Assembly (NCBI RefSeq): GCF_000633455.1 | Contig: NZ_AYMG01000007.1 | Location: 85,252 to 149,251 of the forward strand | From: Pedobacter jeongneungensis | GTDB taxonomy: Bacteria > Bacteroidota > Bacteroidia > Sphingobacteriales > Sphingobacteriaceae | Direction: 5' to 3' | DNA length: 64,000 nucleotides | In this document: positions 27,105-35,325 of the stretch, piece after piece | Layout of the letters: the number at the start of each line of letters is the position of its first letter | How positions within the stretch are numbered: position 1 is the stretch's first letter | Position numbers and translations under genes: made by a program | The notes under the pieces: model-generated | Seen by the model: the letters and a program-made list of their open reading frames with translations, nothing else | The model's database searches: none | What the model was told of the DNA's origin: nothing

Positions 27105-27938
27105 TTAAAATTTGTGGTGATAACCATTGTAAATCATTTCGAGTGCAACGAAGGTGATGGCGATACAGAAAATAATCCTCAAGGTTGAAGGGTTAATTTT
27201 GGTCAATAATTTGGCTCCTGTAAATGCTCCGCCCAATACGCCAAGCACCACGGGGAAAGCGATGCCCGGATCCATATAACCGCGTTGCAGGTATACTACG
27301 GCACTGGCGGCTGCAGTAACACCGATCATAAAATTACTGGTGGTTGTGCTTACTTTAAAAGGTATTTTCATTGCCGTATCCATCGCCAGTACTTTTAGCG
27401 CACCCGAGCCTATACCCAATAAACCCGACATTACGCCTGCTATCGTCATAATTGAAAAGCCGGCTCCAACGTTTTTAAGTTTGTAATCAACTGTTCCCGT
27501 TGGGGTAGGGTAGCTGCTATTAAGTTTTAATATGGCCGATAGTTTACTGCCTTCTGTTAAAGCCTCCTGGTTCTTTTTTCTTAAAGTCATTGCTGCAGAA
27601 AAGAGAAGTACAGCGCCAAAAAGAATGGCGATGGTATTAGTGGGTGTATATATCGCAATTAAAGCGCCTATCACTGCACCAACCGTAGTTGCAATTTCTA
27701 AAAACATCCCCAGCCTGATATTGGTAATTCCTTCTTTGATATAAGCACTCGCAGCACCCGATGAATTTGCAATAGATGCCAGCAGCGCGGCACCAATGGC
27801 ATAACGGATATCGACATGGAAAACAAGGGTAAGCAGAGGAATTACGACTACCCCGCCACCGAGTCCGGTTAGCGAGCCTACCAGGCCTGCAAGGTATGCC
27901 CCGAGTATTAAGATCAGGGTAAAAGTTAAAATTGACAT
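27105..27938 (-). CDS. TauE/SafE-family sulfite/anion exporter
   Basis: 277 residues with about eight membrane helices. Two Gly-rich family repeats are present: VGSLTGLGGGVVVIPLLTLV near the N-terminus and MSGLLGIGSGALKVLAMD in the middle. Family members export sulfite, sulfoacetate or other organosulfonates, or move related anions. It is flanked by a FadR-like repressor gene (11 bases upstream) and DUF1634 (12 bases downstream), forming one operon under the twin operator at 28620. Confidence 0.92.
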   Translation of the reverse strand: MSILTFTLILILGAYLAGLVGSLTGLGGGVVVIPLLTLVFHVDIRYAIGAALLASIANSSGAASAYIKEGITNIRLGMFLEIATTVGAVIGALIAIYTPTNTIAILFGAVLLFSAAMTLRKKNQEALTEGSKLSAILKLNSSYPTPTGTVDYKLKNVGAGFSIMTIAGVMSGLLGIGSGALKVLAMDTAMKIPFKVSTTTSNFMIGVTAAASAVVYLQRGYMDPGIAFPVVLGVLGGAFTGAKLLTKINPSTLRIIFCIAITFVALEMIYNGYHHKF

Positions 27939-27949
27939 GATTTTATATT

Positions 27950-28603
27950 TTAATGATTGTTGTTCAAAATGGTAGTGATGATTTCGCGGGCAGTATCAGC
28001 ATTTCTGTTAGTTATGGCATCAAATAATGCCTGGTGTAAATAGTGGCTCATGGCAAAATGGGCAATACCAGAAGGCGAACGTTTGGCAAAAAAATCGCGG
28101 ATAATTACGGTGAAACTTTCATAAAGATCACTTAATACACGGTTTCCTGATGCGCGGGCAATGGCCAGGTGAAATTCGATATCGGCATTTGCACATGCTG
28201 CCCTCGAATCGTTTTCGATGGCCAGTTTTCGTTTTTCAAGCGCTTCGCCAATGGCTTTTAAATCAGAATCGTTTCTGTTTTGTGTGGCTAAACGCACAAT
28301 TTCCTGCTCCAGCAAGGCCCTAACCTGATTGATTTCTTCAAAATCTGAACTGCGCAGGCGCTGTTCGATGGGTTCGGCAGGGGCAGCATTAACTTTAGTT
28401 CCAAAACCTTGCTGAACGGTAAGGATTCCGGATAAGGTTAAGGATTTAATTGCCTCTCTAATGGTAGATCGGCCAACCTGGTATAATTCCATTAGGGCTG
28501 GCTCCGAAGGGATTTTTTCTCCAACTTTAAATTTGCCTTCTTTAATGTCGTTCCTGATTTTGATGGCTATCTGTTCAAAAAGCTTGCTTTCCTGTTTCAT
28601 CAT
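27950..28603 (-). CDS. GntR-family (FadR subfamily) transcriptional regulator
   Basis: 217 residues. The N-terminal winged helix (about 10-75) has the GntR pattern IKEGKFKVGEKIPSEPALME, with VGRSTIREAIKSL as the recognition region. The C-terminal FCD helical domain (about 95-215) has metal or ligand residues in ADIEFHLAIARASGN and a later MSHYLHQALFDAI histidine. It is the first gene of an operon with TauE and DUF1634 and likely represses it, releasing on binding a small carboxylate or similar. The start ATG is doubled (28603 and 28600). A strong twin dyad lies 17 bases upstream. Confidence 0.92.
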   Translation of the reverse strand: MMKQESKLFEQIAIKIRNDIKEGKFKVGEKIPSEPALMELYQVGRSTIREAIKSLTLSGILTVQQGFGTKVNAAPAEPIEQRLRSSDFEEINQVRALLEQEIVRLATQNRNDSDLKAIGEALEKRKLAIENDSRAACANADIEFHLAIARASGNRVLSDLYESFTVIIRDFFAKRSPSGIAHFAMSHYLHQALFDAITNRNADTAREIITTILNNNH

Positions 28604-28619
28604 TTTAAATTAACACTAC

Positions 28620-28654
28620 AAACATACGATGTTTATTTTAAACATCATATGTTT
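28620..28654. promoter_or_regulatory. Twin operator for the GntR regulator
   Basis: Two copies of the 15-base dyad AAACAT-N3-ATGTTT (28620-28634 and 28640-28654) are separated by ATTTT. Centre-to-centre spacing is 20 bases, two helical turns, so two dimers could bind the same face. The whole 35 bases also form an imperfect inverted repeat with 16-base arms (15 of 16 match). It lies in the divergent region between the regulator and the hydrolase gene at 28815. That it binds this regulator is inferred from position. Confidence 0.75.
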
Positions 28655-28814
28655 TGTGTCGGTTTAAAATCATTTTAGTTTATTAGAGTGTATTAGTCTT
28701 TATGTTCTGTTTCTGCTATCTTGCTTTCTGCATTTTGAATACTTGCTAATTTTACCTAATTTGTTTTTTCGGTGCTTCATCCGGCACTGGTTAACAACTG
28801 GTTATTAACAGACG

Positions 28815-31097
28815 ATGCCCACCATCGTTCCTGATATACACATACAATTAAAAACTATGGCTATAATCAAGAAAATCAGATCCATCTTTAAACGCATTAT
28901 CGAATTTCTTTCCCCATCAAATCAATTACCGGGCTTTGCTCAGAAACTGATCGCCGCTTTTGTCGTAGTGTTCTTATCGGCGGTACATGTTTTGTATCTT
29001 TTTGGGCATGTACCGCTTTTATACCTTATTGCTTATCTGTTGTTTTATATTGCCTGCGGACTTGTCCTGTCAATTTTGTTCGTATGGCTGCTAAAGCTGG
29101 TCCGATGCATTCCTTCTGCTTATCAGGTGGCCATTATCTTTAGTTATCTGGCCGCTTTTTATTTTTTCCATCTTCCCACCAATTATGGGTGGTTATTGAT
29201 CCTGGCGATCATTATATTACCTGTACTGTTAATAACAGGGGTTTACCAATGGAGAAATGGTGATTTATTTCCTTTGAAGAGCCCAAAACGGATTCTTTGG
29301 TTCTCAATATTGCTTATTTCTTCCGTTGCTTTAGTTTCAGGACTTATTATTTTACTGGGACAGGGAAGCAAACCACAAGCTGTTGTAAATTATAAGATGA
29401 AAAGTACTCTGCCTGTAGCGCTAAATTTACCTGATCCATCATTAAAAGGGCCGTACAAACCTTTTTTTCTAACTTATGGCAGTGGGAAAGATAAATGGCG
29501 AAGAGAATTTGGAGACCGTGTGAATATTAAAACCAAAAATATAAATGGTTCGCGATTGCTTACTTCATGGACCGGGGTTTCGGGAAAGCTAAGGACTTTA
29601 TATTTTGGTTACGATCAAAAATCGTTACCCATGAATGCGCTGGTATGGTACCCGCGTGAGAAAAAAGAAAAACTGCCACTGGTCATGATTATTCATGGAA
29701 ACCACCTGGGGCAGCAGGCTTCCGATCCGGGTTATGCTTTTTTAGGAGAGTTACTGGCCAGCCGCGGGAACATGGTGGTATCTGTAGATGAAAATTTCTT
29801 AAACCTTTCATTAACCGATCTGGATGTATTTGGTGGCGGATTAAAAAATGAAAATGCGGCGCGGGCCTGGTTGCTTTTAAAACACCTTGAGCTTTTACGC
29901 GACTGGAACAATACGCCGGGCAATACTTTTTATAAGCGCTTGGATATGGATAAAATTGCCATTATTGGCCATTCAAGAGGAGGAGAAGCCGTAACCCATG
30001 CCGCGGCATTTAATAAACTGCGCCATTATCCTGATGATGCCAGAGAAAAATTCAACTTTAATTTTAATATTGGTGCAGTTGTAGCCATTGCCCCAGTTGA
30101 TGGTCAATATAAACCTGGAGGAACTTTAACAGTTGCAAAGGATATCAATTATTTTGTGATCCAGGGTGCACTTGATATGGATATGCAGACTTATGGAGGT
30201 TTGGCTACGATGAAACGGATTCAGTTTTCGCCCGGCTTTAATGGTTTTAAGGCAGGGCTTTATTTAAGCGGCGCCAATCATGGTCAGTTTAATTCGGTAT
30301 GGGGGCGGAGAGATGACACAGGGCCGGGTATTAATAAGTTTAACTTGAAACAGTTAATGGACGGGGAGGAACAGCAAAAAATATTGAGTATATACATCAG
30401 TTCGTTCTTAGAAACCACCATTAATGGCAAAACAGGTTATAAACCCTTGTTTATGGATGCCAGGTTTGGCAGGAACTGGCTACCCAAAAAGATTTACATG
30501 AACCAGTTTGAACCAGCCAGTAAAACGGTATTGGCTGATTTTGATGAAGATATAGATGTTAACACTGCAACAATTAAAGGAGGCTACATTACAAGCAGTG
30601 GTTTGAGGGAATGGAAAGAACAGCAGAATAAATTTTTGTGGGGAATGCAGGTTACAAAATCTGTTTATTTAGGATGGGATAGCATAAAACACCAGAATGG
30701 TTTTTTCTCGCTTAATCTTGCTGCTCCGCTCTCTTTGTCAGGAAAAATGTTGGGGTTTTCGCTGGCTGCCGGGAAAGAAAATGCTGATGGCCAGGCAAAA
30801 CCAACTGATTTCACCATCGTGCTTGAAGATAGTAAAAAGCATAAACTTTCATTTCCTTTAAGCAGTTGTAGCGTATTGCAGCCACAGATCGCTAAAAACC
30901 TGGGTAAATTTAGCTTTTTTAACGAGTATGCAAATTCGGAAGCTGTGCCCGATTTTTTCTATTTCGATATTGCTAAACTTTTAAATGCTGAAACAAAATT
31001 TGAGCTTAACAACCTTAAAGAAATCAAATTTATTTTTAATAAAACCCGCTCAGGAGATATCATTCTTGATGATCTTTCACTAATCAATAAACCATAA
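28815..31097 (+). CDS. Membrane-anchored alpha/beta hydrolase
   Basis: 760 residues from ATG 28815; ATG 28857 (MAIIKKIRS) is an equally good start. Residues about 45-200 contain four to five membrane helices (AFVVVFLSAVHVLYLFG, LLYLIAYLLFYIACGL, GWLLILAIIILPVLLI, ILWFSILLISSVALVSGLII). The extracytoplasmic hydrolase domain spans about 265-570: VMIIHGNHLG for the oxyanion region, Ser387 in IIGHSRGGEA, an Asp in VIQGALDMDMQ, and His489 in SGANHGQFN. Residues about 600-760 look like a carbohydrate-binding-like beta sandwich (ILDDLSLINKP end). The substrate is unknown; an ester- or lipase-like role is plausible. Divergent from the GntR operon. Confidence 0.8.
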   Translation: MPTIVPDIHIQLKTMAIIKKIRSIFKRIIEFLSPSNQLPGFAQKLIAAFVVVFLSAVHVLYLFGHVPLLYLIAYLLFYIACGLVLSILFVWLLKLVRCIPSAYQVAIIFSYLAAFYFFHLPTNYGWLLILAIIILPVLLITGVYQWRNGDLFPLKSPKRILWFSILLISSVALVSGLIILLGQGSKPQAVVNYKMKSTLPVALNLPDPSLKGPYKPFFLTYGSGKDKWRREFGDRVNIKTKNINGSRLLTSWTGVSGKLRTLYFGYDQKSLPMNALVWYPREKKEKLPLVMIIHGNHLGQQASDPGYAFLGELLASRGNMVVSVDENFLNLSLTDLDVFGGGLKNENAARAWLLLKHLELLRDWNNTPGNTFYKRLDMDKIAIIGHSRGGEAVTHAAAFNKLRHYPDDAREKFNFNFNIGAVVAIAPVDGQYKPGGTLTVAKDINYFVIQGALDMDMQTYGGLATMKRIQFSPGFNGFKAGLYLSGANHGQFNSVWGRRDDTGPGINKFNLKQLMDGEEQQKILSIYISSFLETTINGKTGYKPLFMDARFGRNWLPKKIYMNQFEPASKTVLADFDEDIDVNTATIKGGYITSSGLREWKEQQNKFLWGMQVTKSVYLGWDSIKHQNGFFSLNLAAPLSLSGKMLGFSLAAGKENADGQAKPTDFTIVLEDSKKHKLSFPLSSCSVLQPQIAKNLGKFSFFNEYANSEAVPDFFYFDIAKLLNAETKFELNNLKEIKFIFNKTRSGDIILDDLSLINKP

Positions 31098-31115
31098 GCT
31101 CTAATGGTAACTTAT

Positions 31116-31156
31116 TTGCTGTTGAATAATCTTGATAAAGCCTTATTCAACAGCAA
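31116..31156. terminator. Bidirectional hairpin between convergent genes
   Basis: Perfect 14-base arms: TTGCTGTTGAATAA (31116-31129) and its complement (31143-31156) around a 13-base loop. The T-run is short, but the position between convergent stop codons supports a terminator. Confidence 0.75.
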
Positions 31157-31164
31157 TACATGGT

Positions 31165-31926
31165 TTAATTGAGGTAGGTTCCGGTGAGTTTTTTCGGCCA
31201 TTGGTAATTCAATATGCTTTTCTCGTTTGTATCGTCTAACTGCAGGTTCGGTTCTGGATCCATGGCTGCATCAGGATCAAGATAAGAAATAAGAAGATCT
31301 GCAGGTATCCTGTCATATAAATCTGGATAAATTCGCCTGAATAAATTGGTCCTGTTTTCTATATTCTGTATCCTAAATAAGATGTTCCTGTTATTTACAT
31401 CAGTTATTGCGTTGCGGAGAAAATAAAAATGGAATAATGAATCGAGTACAGGATACCATGCACAGCCTTCCTCAAATTCGCATTTATCTATAATAAATAA
31501 AGTAGAATGCTCAATAGCCTGGATGTTAAAGCTATGATCGGTATAGCTACAATCATCGCAAATGTAAGTACTTCCTGATCTGCCCAGCCATATATTAGAT
31601 GGTTTTTCGCTTTCATCAGTAATATACCCGTTTACCAATCCTTTAGCCACATACACAAGTTTGCCGTTTGCAGCAGGGCTGTTTGGGCCGAAAAGTGTTT
31701 CTCCCTCGTAAATGTTGCGAAATGCTGTATGCCGGTATAAAAAACGGATAGCGGCTCTATCTTTCTTTCTATCTAACAATGAAAGAAATACCTTTAAAAA
31801 ATATTTAGTGTAGCCTAATTCCATGTTGTTTAATTGAGTTGAGTAACATATTTCATTTTTTTTGGTGTTGATAATACGGTATTCTTCCATCCCACGCTTC
31901 AGGTTCGAGGCTGGCACCCATGCCAT
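31165..31926 (-). CDS. CRP-fold cyclic-nucleotide-binding-domain-like protein lacking the HTH
   Basis: 253 residues from ATG 31926; starts at 31890 or 31824 are possible. The central part matches the CRP effector domain (IYEGETLFGPNSPAANGKLV, then YVAKGLVNGYITDE and an IWLGRSGSTYICDD stretch), and the long dimer helix ends in NRTNLFRRIYPDLYDRIPA followed by DLLISYLD, the point where CRP proteins normally run into the DNA-binding helices. Here the HTH is replaced by an acidic Pro/Asp tail (DPDAAMDPEPNLQL). It would sense but not bind DNA. Same strand as, and 190 bases downstream of, the receiver-CRP gene. Confidence 0.6.
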   Translation of the reverse strand: MAWVPASNLKRGMEEYRIINTKKNEICYSTQLNNMELGYTKYFLKVFLSLLDRKKDRAAIRFLYRHTAFRNIYEGETLFGPNSPAANGKLVYVAKGLVNGYITDESEKPSNIWLGRSGSTYICDDCSYTDHSFNIQAIEHSTLFIIDKCEFEEGCAWYPVLDSLFHFYFLRNAITDVNNRNILFRIQNIENRTNLFRRIYPDLYDRIPADLLISYLDPDAAMDPEPNLQLDDTNEKSILNYQWPKKLTGTYLN

Positions 31927-32116
31927 TTTAACAGGGCTGCTGCTTAAATTATTAATCCAATTTTTATTAAAATCGGTTATTGCTAAGTTGTATAACTAAA
32001 ATCAATATTCCTCTGATTTTGGTCAATGCTTATCTTGATCTTTCTCATCCACTGCACCAGTTTATTACAATGCAAAGTCTTGTCCTTTAAAATTGATTGC
32101 TGTTGGCTGTTAGGTA

Positions 32117-33178
32117 TTAGTTTTTCATCATGATTAAAGATTTAATATCGAGCACAATAATGTTGTTACCTTCCTTTTCAATAAGGCCTTCTTTAGTAAA
32201 ATCGCCTAATACGCGGCTCAAGGTTTCGGTTGCAATTCCCACCAGGCAGGCCAGGTCGTTTCTTGGCAGTATGAATCTGCCATTCTCCGCATCATGGCCA
32301 AGTTTGGTTAGTCCTATAATGGCCTTTGCAATCCTTTTTCGTACCGAGTAATAAGCAATATCGAGTAGCTTTTCATCACGTTCGCTTAAGGTTTGAGCCA
32401 AATCTTTAGCAAAAACGCTGAATATTTCGGGATAATCGGTAATTAAGTGCTGCACTTCGGCAAATGGGATGGTCAGTATTTCGGCACTATCAATGGCTTC
32501 GGCAATTTCTTTATTTTCGGCACCTAATAATGTTCCCTGTAATCCAAAATATTCGTGAGGGCCATAAATGCCGGTAATGAGTACATTGCCTGCCGTATCG
32601 GCTACATAAGTTTTAATTTTTCCCGATAAAATATAATGCAGGCCTAGTGCCCGTCTTTCTCCCCTGTAATAAAGCACCTGGTTTTTTTTAAAATGTCTTG
32701 GCAAACTTCCTTCAAATCTCGATCTTAACCACGACATGTCATCTCTGCTGTTGTGGATACTTCTTAGCTGTACATGCTGTTTTAAAAATAATTCATGTTG
32801 TAACCTTTTCTTTCTAAGTTTAACCTCCACCTGGTTAAGCAATTCGCCGTCATCAAAAGGGGTCATTAAGTGGCCATCTGCGCCTAGTTCCATAACCCTG
32901 CGGGCAAGATCATAATCTTTATCGTTCAATAACATAATAAAGCTGATGCTTGCGGTTTCCATAAACTTGTTAACCACACGTAATACCCCAAATCCATCTA
33001 TTTCTGATACGTTTATTCCTGAAATAATTACATCTACAGGGCTTTTTCTGATGATGTCGATTGCCTGCTTGCCACTATCTGTCGATTTTACATTGTATTT
33101 CCCGATTGTAAGTATTTCGGTGATTTTTACTCTTAAATCAAAATCCTCTAGTATAACCAAGATTTTAGATCCCTCCAT
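32117..33178 (-). CDS. Pseudo-receiver / CRP-FNR fusion regulator
   Basis: 353 residues: receiver-like domain 1-120, CRP effector domain about 150-265 (YYRGERRALGLHYILSGKIK, EYFGLQGTLLG) and a winged helix about 280-350 (LPRNDLACLVGIATETLSRV, LGDFTKEGLIEKEG). The receiver fold is clear, but its chemistry is gone: Gly54 replaces the phosphoacceptor Asp (VIISGINVSEIDG), Leu84 replaces the Ser/Thr and Thr106 replaces the conserved Lys (MTPFDD for the usual KPF). It is therefore unlikely to be phosphorylated and may instead bind a ligand or partner. DNA binding by the CRP part looks intact. Confidence 0.9.
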   Translation of the reverse strand: MEGSKILVILEDFDLRVKITEILTIGKYNVKSTDSGKQAIDIIRKSPVDVIISGINVSEIDGFGVLRVVNKFMETASISFIMLLNDKDYDLARRVMELGADGHLMTPFDDGELLNQVEVKLRKKRLQHELFLKQHVQLRSIHNSRDDMSWLRSRFEGSLPRHFKKNQVLYYRGERRALGLHYILSGKIKTYVADTAGNVLITGIYGPHEYFGLQGTLLGAENKEIAEAIDSAEILTIPFAEVQHLITDYPEIFSVFAKDLAQTLSERDEKLLDIAYYSVRKRIAKAIIGLTKLGHDAENGRFILPRNDLACLVGIATETLSRVLGDFTKEGLIEKEGNNIIVLDIKSLIMMKN

Positions 33179-33271
33179 TTAAATTTTATATTTAATCCTA
33201 AAGACAATAAGTTCCTTTTGGATAAGTAAAAAAGGTATTTAACCTTATTTCCGGACCTGGTATTTGCATGA

Positions 33272-33457
33272 TTAAAAGCCTGCCTTAGATGTTGAACATG
33301 GACCGCTGAAAAAAGAAGATAGACAATTGGCGACGGTACGGGTTGCTTTGAAAGCTGAGCTTAATTTTTTATGGTTGAGCTCATCATTTATCGGATAAAC
33401 TTTAACGGAACTGACGAGTATGGGTATATCGTTGTATAATAGACTGAAAATCTTCAT
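33272..33457 (-). CDS. Small hypothetical protein, 61 residues
   Basis: An open frame starting MKIFSLLYNDIPILVSSVKV on the same strand as, and 93 bases upstream of, the pseudo-receiver gene. The first 30 residues have a plausible alternating beta pattern; the end is Ser/Cys-rich. I do not recognise a family, and a chance frame is possible. Between it and 33882 I see no other convincing gene. Confidence 0.3.
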   Translation of the reverse strand: MKIFSLLYNDIPILVSSVKVYPINDELNHKKLSSAFKATRTVANCLSSFFSGPCSTSKAGF

Positions 33458-33882
33458 TTATGGTTTTAATTAAAACATCCTCCAAAAACAGAATGGTTTC
33501 GAAGAACATCTACAGCGTAAAGTCTATTGACTACGCTCGCAATTATATAAATTGACCTGTTAAAAAAACAGCACAGTTTTTTAACATGAGTTTCTAAGAA
33601 AAGCATTTTGTTTAGGTTTTTATAGGGATTAATAGACAAATATCCAATAAAAATGAGCATAAATATGCACAAATAGATTGATAATTGTCAAATTAATTGT
33701 TGATTGTGGTCAACGAAGGTAAATTTGGTGTTCTTAGAGGTATTTCGGTTAAGCTATTTATGTTAAAAGCTTTGCCTTAACTGCTTTATAACGCATGTGC
33801 AGTGGTAGATAAAAACAGGTAATTGTTTAAATTTAATCTATTTAATTATAGTGATGATTGACTTGAATTTTTAAAAGGATTT
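33458..33882. other. Intergenic region, nothing convincing
   Basis: AT-rich. A 68-codon frame at 33466-33672 on the minus strand has no protein-like periodicity and was not accepted. Confidence 0.4.
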
Positions 33883-34560
33883 CTAATCCGTTTTAGGCAA
33901 AATAATGCTCCGGTGCTGTGTAGGGGAGTAATAAAGGTTAAAGGATGTGGTGCTGCCAACAAAAACAACCGGACTGTTTATGGTAACAGGATCTAATTTT
34001 TCGACGGGGTTAACATCTTTTGTGCTGTTTAAACAATGCTGAATATCAACATCGATCCGGTTAATTGAAGTAAATGTGGTTAAAAGACAGCAGCTTGCAA
34101 ATAAATGGAAAGATAGATAATTAAACTGGAACATCCTGATGTGAAAAAGAACAATCCAAAGGCAGAGCAAAAGCGTGAGTGAAATGCAGATCAATAGAAG
34201 CGACATTTTCATTTCCTGGAAGCTGATCAGAGCAGGTAAAAATGCGAATGGCAACAAACCGATTAGAAAAGCAGCGTTTCTGGTTCGGCGTACAGTAGAG
34301 GTATCGCAGATCCACGAATGCACAATAAAGGATATGGTAATGATTAAAGGCAAAAAGATTAAAAGCGCTGATTTTTCCAGATAGCTTAATCCCCTTTGTG
34401 AGGATGCCAGGTCGCCAAAATCGTAAAGGGTCAGGATTTCGATATTAAAGCTTCCGAAAAAATAATCTTCTCCAAAGCCAATTAATAGCACAAGGAAAAC
34501 AGTTGTTAATATCAGGTAACTGATAAACAATGTTGAAATGTTGTTCGTTTTATCTGCCAT
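33883..34560 (-). CDS. Hypothetical multi-pass membrane protein
   Basis: 225 residues from ATG 34560 (MADKTNNISTLFISYLILTT); the open frame reaches 34695, but the extra 45 residues are not protein-like. About five hydrophobic helices are visible: 12-30, 69-88, 100-118, 121-140 and 145-165 (LSLHLFASC-like end). Between helices 1 and 2 sits GFGEDYFFGSFNIEILTLYD. The C-terminal 55 residues are polar, perhaps extracytoplasmic. No recognised family. Confidence 0.6.
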   Translation of the reverse strand: MADKTNNISTLFISYLILTTVFLVLLIGFGEDYFFGSFNIEILTLYDFGDLASSQRGLSYLEKSALLIFLPLIITISFIVHSWICDTSTVRRTRNAAFLIGLLPFAFLPALISFQEMKMSLLLICISLTLLLCLWIVLFHIRMFQFNYLSFHLFASCCLLTTFTSINRIDVDIQHCLNSTKDVNPVEKLDPVTINSPVVFVGSTTSFNLYYSPTQHRSIILPKTD

Positions 34561-34868
34561 CTTAATTATAATGAGGTTGTGCAGAATAAGGGTAAACTGA
34601 AATAGGCGACATGGGATAGATTTAATATCCAAATTTGCTGAGCTGCTGTTACATCTCCTTTGATAAACATTAAGGCAGTTGATGATTGTGGTCAAAATGT
34701 TTATTTTAAGCCTGCAGGATTAGTTGAAAAATCTTTGAAACTTAAAAAATCTGTCAAACCAATTTTTGTACAACACTATAGTCGAATTAAACTGAGGTTG
34801 TCTTTATTTTTTTAATTACCTTTAAATCAGTTTTTTATGTGTTTTTATTAAAAATAAGTATCCTAATA

Positions 34869-34899
34869 TTTGTATCGTACGAAAAACATCGTACCTTTA
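34869..34899 (+). promoter_or_regulatory. Promoter with embedded TCGTAC repeats, before the BlaI-like gene
   Basis: TTTG (34869-34872), a 19-base spacer and TACCTTTA (34892-34899) match the Bacteroidota -33/-7 pattern with one mismatch. The palindrome TCGTACGA (34875-34882) and a second TCGTAC (34889-34894) lie inside the spacer and -7 box, where a repressor would block polymerase. The start site would fall at or next to the GTG start of the gene. No gene is seen between 34561 and 34868. Confidence 0.5.
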
Positions 34900-34903
34900 G
34901 GGT

Positions 34904-35293
34904 GTGAAAAGTATACAACCTGAAAATAACCTGCCCGAACCTACCAAAGCTGAACTGGAAATTCTCCAGGTATTATGGGAATTTGGACCGTCGACCGTTC
35001 GGTTTGTAAATGATAAGCTGAATGAACAAAGAGAGGTGAATTACACTTCAACTTTAAAACAGATGCAGATCTTAGCTGAAAAAGGAATTTTAAAACGTGA
35101 TGAAAGCCAAATGAAACACATTTATATTCCGGTAGAAGCAGAAGAAAAAACCAAAGTTCAGTTGTTAGACCGTTTCGTAAATACCTTGTACAAAGGCTCA
35201 GCGTCGCAGTTGATGATGCAGCTTTTGGGAAATGAGAAAACATCAAAAAAGGAAATCGAAGAGATTAAGCGGCTATTGGATAGAATGGACTAA
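34904..35293 (+). CDS. BlaI/MecI/CopY-family transcriptional repressor
   Basis: 129 residues, GTG start. The winged helix occupies about 12-85: PTKAELEILQVLWEFGPSTV, then RFVNDKLNEQREVNYTSTLK with QMQILAEKGILKRDES, the family pattern. The C-terminal half is the helical dimerisation region with the cleavage-prone zone (LLDRFVNTLYKGSASQLMMQ). It should repress its own operon until cleaved or released through the M56 protease encoded 32 bases downstream. Beta-lactamase genes are absent here, so the controlled function is probably the TonB receptor that follows. Confidence 0.93.
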   Translation: MKSIQPENNLPEPTKAELEILQVLWEFGPSTVRFVNDKLNEQREVNYTSTLKQMQILAEKGILKRDESQMKHIYIPVEAEEKTKVQLLDRFVNTLYKGSASQLMMQLLGNEKTSKKEIEEIKRLLDRMD

Positions 35294-35325
35294 TTAATAA
35301 CAATAGATTCTAAAGAACCACGATA

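Noticed and set aside
33466..33672. 68-residue minus-strand frame
   Set aside because: No conserved-looking pattern or spacing; composition follows the AT-rich intergenic DNA.
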